64,000 nt of DNA from Lachnospiraceae bacterium (GCA_014799465.1 JAAVHZ010000058.1:1-64000); one strand, 5' to 3'. Positions 35,294-44,279 are shown, numbered from the stretch's first letter. The notes: generated from the letters alone by a model not told the origin. Numbers and translations: made by a program.

Positions 35294-36691
35294 ATGAAAA
35301 ATGTAATTAAGGATATTAAAAATAGAAAAGACCTAAATAAAAATTTATTACTGTTTGCAGATTATCTTGGTTCATTGCATTATAGATTTTCCAATATCTG
35401 TCTTTCAATGAATTATTATACTTTTCATCAGGTTATATGTGATGGAATGGATAATCAGGAATTATTAAAACTTACTCATGATGTTAACAGAGTTATTGCT
35501 GACGGCATCTTAAGTGATGATATATCAGGTGATATGGTTGGATTAATCGAAGAAGTCAGGGCAAAAATTATCTCCACAATGAAAGTTCTGACATCATACG
35601 CTGATATATTTTCAATATATGAATATGTCATAAACAGAGTGGAGTACAGATTTAGTGAAGAGGATTTTCCGAAACAGTATACAGATGAAAATTTCACAAG
35701 AAAATTAATGAATTACATAGTTGCAGATGAGGATTCAGTAGTCATAAACAGCAGGATAAGCGAGGTTATAGCACAGCTTCCGATGCGGATGACTAAGAGC
35801 AAATTTTTTGAGCGTCTTAATGAAGGTATAGATGTATATAAGGATACAGATAAAAAAAGCCTTGATGATTTTTTATATATGGTAAGGTCCGGTGCAATGC
35901 TTGAACTTCCAAATGAAAAGGATGATTTTTTTGAAGACCTCAAATCAATACATAATACATTAATGCATACAGACTATGAAAATATTACATCAGATGAATA
36001 TAGAAGTCTTAATGACAAAATAAATTATGCTGCAGTGTTTATTGAAGATATGGTAAACTTATATATGATGCTTCAGCAGATTGTAAATAATGTATATGCA
36101 ATACTTATTACAAAATCATATGTAAAGGACTTCGGAGAAGAAGACTCTGTATGTAGAGCTATAATATTATCCATAAATAAAGGTTTTGAAGACAAAACCA
36201 CACCTGATGAAGAACTCTTTATAGGTTTGGAAGGAAAGCAGGAGAAAATATATGAAGAATATATTTCATATGAGTATGTATTGGATGATATAAAAGCAAG
36301 ACTCTCAGATAGTATGGATAATGATGATTTGAAAAAGCAATATGATACTCTGTACAAGTCGGCGATACTGTTATCCGAAAGTTTATTTGTGGAATTTAAT
36401 GGAAATACTATAGATGATTCTGAAATGAATAATGAATATTTTGAACAGAAAAAACGTGAATTTTTAGAAGAAGTGGAAGAGTTTTTTAAGTGTCATGGCA
36501 GAGTTGTTAACAGAGCAGTGATGTCGGCTATAATATCATCATTGCCGGTATTTTTCAATAATCTGGAAGAACTTCAGGATTATATATTTAATTCTCTTGA
36601 TTCATGCAGGCAGAAGGCTGAAAAGATGGCATGTATTGAGATACTTAATTCAGTTATTGAAGAAATTACGGATTACCGAAAGGAAGATTAA
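35294..36691 (+). CDS. Unknown helical protein
   Basis: 465 aa, soluble, predicted mainly alpha-helical, acidic, with no membrane segment or signal peptide. It opens LLLFADYLGSLHYRFSNICLSMNYYTFHQ and has repeated helix-turn patterns throughout; the C-terminus is CRQKAEKMACIEILNSVIEE. I recognise no family. It lies between lysA and a 106-aa unknown with only 6 bases before the latter, so the pair is probably co-expressed with the downstream DUF2953-gerW genes. RBS GAAAGG at 35276-35281. Confidence 0.75.
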   Translation: MKNVIKDIKNRKDLNKNLLLFADYLGSLHYRFSNICLSMNYYTFHQVICDGMDNQELLKLTHDVNRVIADGILSDDISGDMVGLIEEVRAKIISTMKVLTSYADIFSIYEYVINRVEYRFSEEDFPKQYTDENFTRKLMNYIVADEDSVVINSRISEVIAQLPMRMTKSKFFERLNEGIDVYKDTDKKSLDDFLYMVRSGAMLELPNEKDDFFEDLKSIHNTLMHTDYENITSDEYRSLNDKINYAAVFIEDMVNLYMMLQQIVNNVYAILITKSYVKDFGEEDSVCRAIILSINKGFEDKTTPDEELFIGLEGKQEKIYEEYISYEYVLDDIKARLSDSMDNDDLKKQYDTLYKSAILLSESLFVEFNGNTIDDSEMNNEYFEQKKREFLEEVEEFFKCHGRVVNRAVMSAIISSLPVFFNNLEELQDYIFNSLDSCRQKAEKMACIEILNSVIEEITDYRKED

Positions 36692-36697
36692 CCCTTT

Positions 36698-37018
36698 ATG
36701 GAATGGTATAAGGATTTATATGTTGGAGAACTGGCAGAAAAACGTAAATATAAAATAATAAACAAGATAGAAAAACATAAAACCCAGATAGGGATATATG
36801 TCCTTACACTACCATTTAATAATGAAAATGTATTGGATATTTATCCTTCATATATTCTTAATCAGAAATACTACAAAAAGGCAGATTTAAAGATAATGGG
36901 AATTGCCTGTGGTTATGACGAGGCACTTGAAGTTATGGAAAGAATCATTATGGACTGCTATCATATTACTAATCAATTCAAGATAACGAAGATGGCGTCA
37001 AAAGAAAGCTTTAGATAG
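36698..37018 (+). CDS. Small conserved unknown
   Basis: 106 aa, soluble. It has the pattern of a conserved Lachnospiraceae protein: MEWYKDLYVGELAEKRKYKI, a beta hairpin (IYVLTLPFNNENVLDIYPS) and the IMGIACGYDEALEVMERII helix. It starts seven bases after the stop of the 465-aa protein and ends eight bases before the DUF2953 gene. Function is unknown; operon position suggests a link with spore or envelope processes. Confidence 0.7.
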   Translation: MEWYKDLYVGELAEKRKYKIINKIEKHKTQIGIYVLTLPFNNENVLDIYPSYILNQKYYKKADLKIMGIACGYDEALEVMERIIMDCYHITNQFKITKMASKESFR

Positions 37019-37026
37019 GAGAGGAC

Positions 37027-37992
37027 ATGCTACATATTATACTGTTAATTTTGAAAATAATAGGAATAATATTGTTATGCATACTTGGAATTATTCTGTT
37101 GATACTGTTATCTGTACTATTTATTCCAGTCAGGTATAAGATTGATTTCAGTATTTATGAATATGGCAGTATAAGATGCATTGTATCATGGTTTTTACGT
37201 ATCTTTTCAGTTAATTTTAATTATGAAAAAGGCGAGTTTGACAAATGTGTTAAAATTTTCGGAATCCGTACTAAACTTCTGTTTGGTAAAAATGAAGAAA
37301 ATGATGATTTTGACTATAATAATTCAGAAGAAAAAGATATATTTGAAGAAATTAATGAATCATTTTCAGAAAAGAAACATGATTATGAGGATAGGTATAG
37401 ACATGAAAAAGATGATATAATAGAATTGTTTAAGGATGAAGAACAGGAAAGTTTTAATCATTTTCATGAAGAAGATATAAGAGATGAAAATAATGAGTAC
37501 CAGAAAGAAGAGGATGCTTCATCAAATGTTAAGAAAAAATCCATATTTAATAAAATTTGGGATAAGCTGAAAAAAATCAGGTTCAAAATAAAGTCAATAT
37601 ATGGTAAAATTAAGAAAATATATAAAAAAGCAGCTTCCATAAAAGAATTTTTTGAACTTGAACAGACTAAAGAGGCAATATCTTTTTTAAAAAAACAGAC
37701 AGGTACATTATTTAAATATATCAAACCTCGAAAGATAACAGGAAGGTTGAAATTTGGTACAGGCAGCCCCGCATCCACCGGAGAGATTCTGGGTATAATA
37801 TACATTTTCTATAGGGGGGCAAATGAAAAGTTTATTATTGAGCCGGATTTTGATAACAAAGTACTTGAAGGTGAAATTCATTTAAAGGGAAGAATAACAG
37901 TATTTAGCATGCTGATTATTGCTATAAAGTTATATCGTAATAAAAATCTTAAGAATGCTATTAAAAATGGCAAGAAGCTGAAGGAGGAATAG
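37027..37992 (+). CDS. DUF2953 protein
   Basis: 321 aa. A long N-terminal membrane helix (about 4-35, ILLILKIIGIILLCILGIIL and on to FIPVRYKI), a middle section that is highly charged (EEKDIFEEINESFSEKK and following), and a C-terminal DUF2953 core (GTGSPASTGEILGIIYIFYRG, FIIEPDFDNKVLEGEIHLKG). DUF2953 genes sit next to gerW/ytfJ in many spore formers, as here, and are thought to act in sporulation, but the mechanism is not known. RBS AGGAGAGG at 37017-37024. Confidence 0.88.
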   Translation: MLHIILLILKIIGIILLCILGIILLILLSVLFIPVRYKIDFSIYEYGSIRCIVSWFLRIFSVNFNYEKGEFDKCVKIFGIRTKLLFGKNEENDDFDYNNSEEKDIFEEINESFSEKKHDYEDRYRHEKDDIIELFKDEEQESFNHFHEEDIRDENNEYQKEEDASSNVKKKSIFNKIWDKLKKIRFKIKSIYGKIKKIYKKAASIKEFFELEQTKEAISFLKKQTGTLFKYIKPRKITGRLKFGTGSPASTGEILGIIYIFYRGANEKFIIEPDFDNKVLEGEIHLKGRITVFSMLIIAIKLYRNKNLKNAIKNGKKLKEE

Positions 37993-37996
37993 TGAA

Positions 37997-38380
37997 ATGG
38001 CAGATAATAATGCTAATAGTGTGAATAACACGGTAGAATCTATGTTTAAGGGAATGGAGAATTTTATTAATGCCAAGACTGTAGTCGGTGACGCAATTAA
38101 TCTTGGAGATACTATTATTTTACCATTAGTTGACGTGTCATTCGGAGTTGGTGCAGGTGCATCAAATGGCAGCAAGAACAATAGTGGTGGGGGAATGGGA
38201 GGTAAAATGACTCCAAGTGCCGTACTTGTTATAAAAGACGGCATACCAAAGCTTGTAAATATAAAAGAACAGGACGGACTTACAAAGATTCTTGACATGA
38301 TTCCTGATTTTATTGATAGATTTACCGGAAAATCATCTGAAGAGGATGAAGATATAAACGAAGTAGAGATACCTGAATAA
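37997..38380 (+). CDS. gerW: GerW-family sporulation protein (YtfJ)
   Basis: 127 aa. Key blocks are ESMFKGMENFINAKTVVGD, the TIILPLVDVSFGVGAGA strand, a glycine-rich turn (SGGGMGGKMTP) and VLVIKDGIPKLVNIKEQDG. In Bacillus, YtfJ (GerW) is forespore-made and needed for normal spore germination. It starts four bases after the DUF2953 stop, preserving the known pair. The CDS ends EIPE before a region with a large inverted repeat. Confidence 0.92.
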   Translation: MADNNANSVNNTVESMFKGMENFINAKTVVGDAINLGDTIILPLVDVSFGVGAGASNGSKNNSGGGMGGKMTPSAVLVIKDGIPKLVNIKEQDGLTKILDMIPDFIDRFTGKSSEEDEDINEVEIPE

Positions 38381-38400
38381 TCTATATGGTATCAGCGTTG

Positions 38401-38480
38401 TAAATCCGCAAATTACGGCATATTATATATAAACCGCCCTAAGAGGAGGTATACTGATATGCGTAGAATTTGCGGATTTA
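38401..38480 (+). promoter_or_regulatory. 14-bp perfect inverted repeat around a ribosome site
   Basis: TAAATCCGCAAATT (38401-38414) and AATTTGCGGATTTA (38467-38480) are exact reverse complements. The right arm lies inside codons 3-8 of the 45-aa gene. The 52-base loop holds AGAGGAGGT (38442-38450) and the ATG (38459-38461). In RNA this would close a stem around the start site and could control translation. Confidence 0.6.
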
Positions 38481-38596
38481 TATTATTCTGGATATCTGTG
38501 GGCATGGCGATAGGTTTTTGGCTTGGTATAAGTTTTTGGTCAATAGTACTGCTTATAGGATTATTGATATTTGGGTTTAATTTGTTTTGTGGATAG
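38459..38596 (+). CDS. Small hydrophobic membrane peptide
   Basis: 45 aa, too short for routine gene calls: starts MRRICGFILFWISVGMAIGF and ends GLLIFGFNLFCG. Two hydrophobic helices (about 4-22 and 26-44) are joined by a short loop. It follows AGAGGAGGT at 38442-38450, an excellent ribosome site, and is followed directly by a large stem. Similar tiny hydrophobic proteins are common in Lachnospiraceae genomes. It lies behind gerW, so a sporulation link is possible, but the function is unknown. Confidence 0.75.
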   Translation: MRRICGFILFWISVGMAIGFWLGISFWSIVLLIGLLIFGFNLFCG

Positions 38597-38656
38597 CGTG
38601 AGAAGAAAATCTAAGGCTGCAAAAAAACGCAGCCTAAGATTTTCTATGTCTCACGC
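38596..38656 (+). terminator. Long nested hairpin after the 45-aa gene
   Basis: The outer arms GCGTGAGA (38596-38603) and TCTCACGC (38649-38656) enclose a 16-bp inner stem (38605-38620 with 38629-38644, one mismatch). The stop codon of the 45-aa gene ends in the outer arm. A second hairpin follows at once. Confidence 0.7.
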
Positions 38657-38657
38657 G

Positions 38658-38683
38658 GAAGAATCGCCTTGGGGCGATTCTTC
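38658..38683 (+). terminator. Second hairpin of the tandem stop
   Basis: GAAGAATCGCC (38658-38668) pairs perfectly with GGCGATTCTTC (38673-38683) around the loop TTGG. Only three T follow, so termination may need both hairpins. The remaining bases to 38790 show no riboswitch or other structure that I can recognise before the methionine synthase genes. Confidence 0.55.
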
Positions 38684-38790
38684 TTTGGTAATTTTAGTTG
38701 TTGGTTGTGGGGGATGAATAAAGTATGTAATCAGAACAGGAATAGAGGTTTATTTTGTATTAAATTTATTAAAGAAACGGGTGTTAGGTA

Positions 38791-39474
38791 ATGGATAAAG
38801 TTATACATATAAAGAACATAAATAAGAATGAGGCTGCAAGATATCTGGGGTATAAAGATACTTTGCCGGATGTGGAAATGACTAAAATTATTCTTACATG
38901 TGAAATGGAGCTTCTTAAAATAATAAGACCACAGTATGTATACAAAATATTTGATATTGCATTTGAAGAAGATGGAGTTCATTTGGTGGGTACGGCACTT
39001 GTATTAAAGGGCGATTCCATAAAAAATCATTTAAAAGGATGTACGAAGGCTGCAATCATGTGTACAACTCTTTCTTCTGATGTGGATAAATTACTAAGGG
39101 CAAATGAAATCAGTAATATGGTTAATGCTATTGTAATTGACGCTTTGGCAAATGCTGCGATAGAGCAGGTATGTGATGAAGTAGAAAAGATTATTCAGGA
39201 GGCTGTGCCTGAATATTGCCATACATGGAGGTTTGGAGTGGGTTATGGAGATTTTCCTATTTCAACCCAGAAGATTTTTCTTGACACTCTTAATGCTTCT
39301 AAGCAGATAGGGGTATGTGCAACCGAAAGTTCTATACTTACACCAAGAAAATCTGTAACATGTGTACTTGGATTATCTACTGAAAAGACGGATAAAGAAG
39401 GTAAAAGTTGTGAAAACTGCAATCTTAAAGATACATGCAGTTTCAGAAAAAGCGGAACAACATGCAGTAATTAA
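38791..39474 (+). CDS. Methionine synthase reactivation-domain protein
   Basis: 227 aa. Matches the cobalamin-dependent methionine synthase activation domain (as in the C-terminus of E. coli MetH): VGTALVLKGDSIKNHLKGC, CTTLSSDVDKL, NAIVIDALANAAIEQVCDE and the SAM-binding region YCHTWRFGVGYGDFPIS. It would help restore inactive cob(II)alamin MetH by reductive methylation with S-adenosylmethionine. The C-terminus has a Cys cluster (CENCNLKDTC and CS) that is absent from the E. coli domain and might bind metal or take part in the reduction. It lies 33 bases before metH. Confidence 0.9.
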   Translation: MDKVIHIKNINKNEAARYLGYKDTLPDVEMTKIILTCEMELLKIIRPQYVYKIFDIAFEEDGVHLVGTALVLKGDSIKNHLKGCTKAAIMCTTLSSDVDKLLRANEISNMVNAIVIDALANAAIEQVCDEVEKIIQEAVPEYCHTWRFGVGYGDFPISTQKIFLDTLNASKQIGVCATESSILTPRKSVTCVLGLSTEKTDKEGKSCENCNLKDTCSFRKSGTTCSN

Positions 39475-39507
39475 GGTACTAAGTATTATGAAAGGTGTGA
39501 CATTAAA

Positions 39508-41880
39508 ATGAAATTTAATCAATTATTAGCAACTAAAGAACATATAATACTTGATGGCGGAATGGGTACAATGTTGCAAAACAGCGGACTTGAGATAGGT
39601 GGAGTACCTGAACTTCTTAATATTACCAATCCTGAACTATTAATATCTATCCATAAAAAATATATTGATGCAGGAGCAGATGTTATATATACCAATACAT
39701 TTGGTGCAAACAGTTATAAAATGAAAGATACAGGTTATAGCGTAGAAGAACTTATATCGTCGGCAATAAAAAATGCCAGAAAAGCATCAGAAGGAACAGA
39801 AACTTTAGTTGCCCTTGATGTAGGACCTATAGGACAGCTTTTGGAGCCTACGGGGACACTGTCATTTGAGAAAGCTTATGATATATTTAAACAAATAGTT
39901 ACTGCCGGAAAATCTGCTGATGTGATTGTGTTTGAGACAATGACAGATTTGCTGGAGATAAAAGCAGCGGTATTAGCCGCAAAAGAAAATACCAATCTTC
40001 CGATTATGTGTACTATGACATTTGAAAAGAATATGCGTACATTTACCGGATGCGGAGTATCAAATATGGCACTTACTCTGGAAGGTCTTGGGGTAACAGC
40101 TATTGGAGTAAACTGTTCATTAGGACCTGATGAATTGCTGCCGGTTGTAAAAGAAATGGCACAATGGACAACCCTTCCACTTATAGTTAAGCCAAATGCA
40201 GGACTTCCTGATCCTTTGACTAACGAATATAATATTTTGCCTGAAGAATTTTCAGGATATATGTGTGATATGGCTGATATCGGGGTTAAAATATTTGGAG
40301 GATGCTGCGGAACTACACCTGATTATATAAGTTTATTATGCGAAAAGCTTGATGGCAGGAAATATGTACATAGGAATGTAACTGTTCCTACAGCCGTTTG
40401 TTCTGCTTCTGAAACTGTTTTAATAAATCAGCCAAGAATTATAGGTGAACGTATTAATCCTACAGGAAAGAAAAAGTTTAAGGAAGCACTTATAAACCAT
40501 GATATTGATTATATATTAAATCAGGCAATAGAACAGACACATGCAGGTGCAGAAATTCTTGATGTAAATGTGGGTCTTCCTGAAATAGATGAAAAGTCTA
40601 TGATGGTAGATGCGGTAAAAGCCATACAGGGAATTACTGATGCACCTCTACAGCTTGATTCTACAATTCCTGAAGTATTAGAAGCAGCACTTCGCATATA
40701 CTGCGGCAAACCTATTGTGAATTCTGTTAATGGTGAGGATGAATCCTTAGATACAATACTTCCTCTTGTTAAAAAGTATGGGGCTGCCGTAGTAGGACTG
40801 ACTCTTGATAAAGACGGAATCCCTAAAAGTGCAGATAAACGTTTTGATTTAGCAGTAAAAATACTTAATAAGGCTATGGAGTATGGCATACCTAAGGAAA
40901 ATGTATTTATAGACTGCCTTACACTCACCGCTTCGGCAGAGCAGGATGGAGTAATTGAAACATTAAATGCAGTAAAAAGAGTAAAGGATGAATTAGGGTT
41001 AAAAACGGTACTTGGCGTATCTAATATTTCGTTTGGACTGCCGAACAGAGAAAGAATCAATCATACTTTTCTGGCACTGGCTTTGGAAAATGGTCTTGAC
41101 CTTCCAATTATTAATCCTAATATCAGTGCTATGTCAGGGACAGTCAGGGCATACAGACTGTTAAAATCCATTGACAAAAATTCAAAGGAATATATAGAAG
41201 CATACAACAATGAACAGGGAAACAAAGAAAATTTTGTATCTGTCAATCAGGATAATAAAAATATTTCACTTGAGTACGCAATAGAAAATGGTCTTAAGAA
41301 TGATGGAGCAAGAATTACAAAAGAGTTATTAGAGTCAAAGGAACCGATGGAAATAGTAAATAAAAGCCTTATTCCTGCACTTGATAAAGCAGGTGACCAA
41401 TTTGAAAAAGGCACAATATTCCTTCCACAGCTTATATTATCGGCAGAAGTGGCTCAGGCTGCATTTGGAGTAATAAAGGATTTTATAAGTTCAAAATCTG
41501 ATGAAAGTGTTAGTAAGGGGATAATAGTTATAGCTACTGTAAAGGGTGATATACATGATATTGGCAAAAATATAGTTAAGGTACTTTTGGAAAATTATGG
41601 TTATACTGTTATTGATTTGGGAAAAGATGTAGATTATCAGACAGTAGTAGATGCAGTTAAAAAATATGATGCAAAATTGGTGGGACTGTCAGCACTTATG
41701 ACAACTACTCTTGTGTCAATGGAAAAGACTATTGAACTGATTCATAAGAATAATCTGGACTGTAAGATTATGGTAGGCGGAGCAGTACTTACGCCGGAAT
41801 ATGCAATGCAGATAGGGGCTGATTATTATTCGAAGGATGCGAAGGAGTCAGTGGATATAGCAAAGGAAATTTTTCAGTAA
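39508..41880 (+). CDS. metH: Cobalamin-dependent methionine synthase (lacking the activation domain)
   Basis: 790 aa. Transfers a methyl group from methyltetrahydrofolate to homocysteine through cobalamin. Domains: homocysteine-binding barrel (about 1-285) with zinc ligands in GVNCSLGPDEL and FGGCCGTTP; pterin-binding barrel (about 310-560, GERINPTGKKKF, EILDVNVGLPE); cobalamin cap (about 590-660); and Rossmann B12 domain with the lower-ligand motif DIHDIGKNIV and VGLSALMTTTL, GGAVLTPEYA. The E. coli-type activation domain is missing and is supplied by the gene just upstream, the usual clostridial arrangement. No cobalamin or SAM riboswitch is evident upstream. Confidence 0.95.
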   Translation: MKFNQLLATKEHIILDGGMGTMLQNSGLEIGGVPELLNITNPELLISIHKKYIDAGADVIYTNTFGANSYKMKDTGYSVEELISSAIKNARKASEGTETLVALDVGPIGQLLEPTGTLSFEKAYDIFKQIVTAGKSADVIVFETMTDLLEIKAAVLAAKENTNLPIMCTMTFEKNMRTFTGCGVSNMALTLEGLGVTAIGVNCSLGPDELLPVVKEMAQWTTLPLIVKPNAGLPDPLTNEYNILPEEFSGYMCDMADIGVKIFGGCCGTTPDYISLLCEKLDGRKYVHRNVTVPTAVCSASETVLINQPRIIGERINPTGKKKFKEALINHDIDYILNQAIEQTHAGAEILDVNVGLPEIDEKSMMVDAVKAIQGITDAPLQLDSTIPEVLEAALRIYCGKPIVNSVNGEDESLDTILPLVKKYGAAVVGLTLDKDGIPKSADKRFDLAVKILNKAMEYGIPKENVFIDCLTLTASAEQDGVIETLNAVKRVKDELGLKTVLGVSNISFGLPNRERINHTFLALALENGLDLPIINPNISAMSGTVRAYRLLKSIDKNSKEYIEAYNNEQGNKENFVSVNQDNKNISLEYAIENGLKNDGARITKELLESKEPMEIVNKSLIPALDKAGDQFEKGTIFLPQLILSAEVAQAAFGVIKDFISSKSDESVSKGIIVIATVKGDIHDIGKNIVKVLLENYGYTVIDLGKDVDYQTVVDAVKKYDAKLVGLSALMTTTLVSMEKTIELIHKNNLDCKIMVGGAVLTPEYAMQIGADYYSKDAKESVDIAKEIFQ

Positions 41881-41936
41881 AACAGATTCGGTTATTTAAA
41901 CAAATTTAAAAATCTTAACTTGGGAGGAAGAAAGAT

Positions 41937-42464
41937 ATGCAGTTGTTTCATAAGTGGACCGGATTAAGGCGTGAGTTGGCTGAATATATGACAGAGCATA
42001 GAATACCTGAAAATGATTTTAGATTTTTGGGTATTTATGAATGGCAGAATATTTATGACAAAGTGCTACAGCATTTTGTAGATGAGCAATATGCAAAAGA
42101 TTGTGGACTGCATTGGTCAAATATTGAGAACGGATTTCGTAAAGACATTGACAAAATTTATAGTTTTGCGTACCAAAATGAAGATTCCTATAAATGGCTG
42201 GAAAAATTGCCTGAAATTGTAAAATGTGATAAAGTGTATATTTTATTAGAAGATGATGACCACTGGCAGTATTCTAAATACTGGATAGCTGAGTGCAGTC
42301 CTGCAGTCATTAACCTTGTTATTAATGATACATATTCCGTAGGTGACTATTACATAACTGATAAAAAATTTAACTGGCTCATTACACAAAATCATCATGA
42401 AATGGTTTATATTATTGGCAAGGGTCTGGATTTAAAAACAATAGAAAATATTTGTACGCAGTAA
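41937..42464 (+). CDS. Unknown protein, possible immunity or SMI1-like
   Basis: 175 aa, soluble and acidic. An alpha-helical N-terminal half (RELAEYMTEHRIPENDFRFL, WQNIYDKVLQHFVDEQ) is followed by a beta-rich part (VYILLEDDDHWQYSKYWIAE, then YSVGDYYITDKKFNWLIT, then MVYIIGKGL). The layout recalls small immunity-type or DUF6756-like proteins, but I cannot assign a family with confidence and no toxin gene is beside it. RBS GGGAGGAAG at 41922-41930. It has its own downstream terminator. Confidence 0.65.
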   Translation: MQLFHKWTGLRRELAEYMTEHRIPENDFRFLGIYEWQNIYDKVLQHFVDEQYAKDCGLHWSNIENGFRKDIDKIYSFAYQNEDSYKWLEKLPEIVKCDKVYILLEDDDHWQYSKYWIAECSPAVINLVINDTYSVGDYYITDKKFNWLITQNHHEMVYIIGKGLDLKTIENICTQ

Positions 42465-42569
42465 CTGCTAAAATATTGGTATAAATATAAAAGGTGATAA
42501 TGAAATTTTAGGGGTTTGTTTTTTGATAGTGTTACAAACGCTGCTGTATTATCATTGTATGGGTTCAGT

Positions 42570-42639
42570 AAAAATACTTTTTGGGAAAAAACAAATTTAT
42601 TAAATAAATTCCATTTTTTTCCCAAAAGTATTTTTTTTT
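42570..42639 (+). terminator. Strong long hairpin terminator
   Basis: AAAAATACTTTTTGGGAAAAA (starting 42570) pairs with TTTTTCCCAAAAGTATTTTT (ending by 42635), one bulged base, then more T to about 42639. It is T-rich on both strands and so can act in both directions. It separates the unknown gene from the adenylate-forming gene cluster. Confidence 0.85.
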
Positions 42640-42739
42640 ATGTTATAATTGATACAATAATAATTTGATGATATCGTATTTAATAATAGGATTGGAGAAT
42701 ATCTGATGCTATTTGGGATTATAAAAGGGGTAGATATGT

Positions 42740-43984
42740 ATGGATAAGAGGTTTTGGAGAATTGCGGAATATGCTTATAAGACTGTTCCAATGTATATGA
42801 AACGTGATAAAAATTTTGAAGAGTTGCATGAATGGACAGATATACCTGTGCTTGAGAAGACAGAAATACTTAAAAATTCAGACAGCTTTTTTTCTACTGC
42901 ATTTTTTTCAATGGACGGCAAAAATATTGTAAAAAGACATACATCCGGTACTACGGGAAGATGTCTTGAACTAAACTGGAGTATAGATGATTACAAAAAA
43001 TCACTTATTCCGGTGTGGGTATATAGAAAAAAATATTATGATATAAAGCCATCTGATAAGATGTGTTATTTTTATACTACTTCTAATCTGGGATATTTTG
43101 ATGGTAAAGAGTATGAGGAAGAAGAAAGCGGAAATGTTAAGGGATTTAGCAAGAATAATCTTAATCATCAGAAAATGCTGGATATATATGCAAAAATAGT
43201 TAAATTTAACCCTGTATGGATGTTAATACAGCCAAGCATGGCAATGTTACTATGTGATGCATCGGAAAAAAGTAAAATGGGTATAAGTTCTTTAAAATAC
43301 ATAGAATTTACAGGTGAAATGCTCACAAATGAAGTCAGAAAGAGAACAGAGAAAGTATTTGGATGCAAAACAGCAAATCATTATGGATGTAACGAGGTAA
43401 ATACTATAGCTTTTGAGTGTCCATATGGAAATATGCATGTAATAAGTAATAATATTTATCCAGAGATTGTAGATATAGAAAATAAAGAACCTCTGACTAC
43501 AGGTCAGGAAGGAGAACTGCTTATAACTTCATCTGTAAACAGAATCAATCCGTTTATCAGATATAGAATAGGAGATAAAGGAATAATTTATGAAAATAAA
43601 AAGTGTCAGTGTGGATGTGAAAGCAGGGTTGTAGAGTTGACAAGTGCAAGAGTACATGAGTGTATAGAGATGGAGGATGGTTCAAAGATTAATTCATATA
43701 TATTTGTACATGTTATTGAAGTTATAAATAGAGATTATGATGGATGTATACAACAATTTCAGGTAGTGCAGTATGATTATAATAAATTTAATGTCAAACT
43801 TGTAGTGGATGAAGAAGTATTTGATATAGGAATAACCAAACAGATGATAGAAGAAAAATTTGTGGCAAATGTATTTCAAAATGATTTAGAAAATGCTGTA
43901 TATACGTTTGAGTTTTTTGAACAATTATTTCCGGAAGAGGAAAATGGTAAGTTAAATTGGTTTAAGAAAAAAATGAAAATGTAG
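42740..43984 (+). CDS. Adenylate-forming enzyme, phenylacetate-CoA ligase/CapK-like
   Basis: 414 aa. The ANL-superfamily features are RHTSGTTGRCLELNW (phosphate loop) near residue 75, FTGEMLTNEVRKRTEKVFGC and ANHYGCNEVNTIAFEC (adenine loop), and FIRYRIGDKGII (ribose-binding Asp). This arrangement matches PaaK-like ligases and the CapK or capsular-polysaccharide acyltransferase-like proteins, which make an acyl-AMP and pass it to CoA or a carrier. The substrate is unknown. ATG 42740 follows AAAAGGGGTAG. The C-terminal 100 residues (EFFEQLFPEEENGKLNWFKK) form the mobile lid. Confidence 0.88.
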   Translation: MDKRFWRIAEYAYKTVPMYMKRDKNFEELHEWTDIPVLEKTEILKNSDSFFSTAFFSMDGKNIVKRHTSGTTGRCLELNWSIDDYKKSLIPVWVYRKKYYDIKPSDKMCYFYTTSNLGYFDGKEYEEEESGNVKGFSKNNLNHQKMLDIYAKIVKFNPVWMLIQPSMAMLLCDASEKSKMGISSLKYIEFTGEMLTNEVRKRTEKVFGCKTANHYGCNEVNTIAFECPYGNMHVISNNIYPEIVDIENKEPLTTGQEGELLITSSVNRINPFIRYRIGDKGIIYENKKCQCGCESRVVELTSARVHECIEMEDGSKINSYIFVHVIEVINRDYDGCIQQFQVVQYDYNKFNVKLVVDEEVFDIGITKQMIEEKFVANVFQNDLENAVYTFEFFEQLFPEEENGKLNWFKKKMKM

Positions 43985-44209
43985 TGGTAACAGATTATGC
44001 AAATAAGTGTTTGAACAATTCACAATCAAAGCTTCAAAACCATATTATGTAGAGAACAGATTAACAAAAGAAATGTATTATATTCAATTGCTGAAAATAT
44101 AACCGGATTTTTACAGTTTATACCGGATTTATAAAATCAAGGGATAGATGTGAATGTGCAGTAACTGTTGAGATTAAAAAATATTAAATAATAAGGGGGA
44201 TAAAAATAA

Positions 44210-44227
44210 TGAGAGGTTATGGGTAAG
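44210..44227 (+). CDS. Five-codon minigene with good ribosome site
   Basis: AAGGGGGATAAAAATA precedes ATG AGA GGT TAT GGG TAA (MRGYG), about 50 bases upstream of the next gene. It may be a leader peptide or chance. The region 43985-44279 otherwise holds no gene that I can support; it has two copies of ACCGGATTT (44102-44110 and about 44130) and no convincing terminator. Confidence 0.2.
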
Positions 44228-44279
44228 ACTGCATTAAACTGTCAATAATTTATTAAGAACATTTAAAGGAGGTTTTAGT

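Noticed and set aside
38683-38790. Cobalamin or SAM riboswitch before metH
   Set aside because: No B12-box or SAM-box type conserved pattern is visible in this short leader; only hairpins ending the previous gene.
40521-41060. Reverse-strand frame within metH
   Set aside because: Shadow of a highly conserved gene.
42502-42513. Three-codon frame MKF with ribosome-like AAAGGTGAT
   Set aside because: Too short to support and probably chance.
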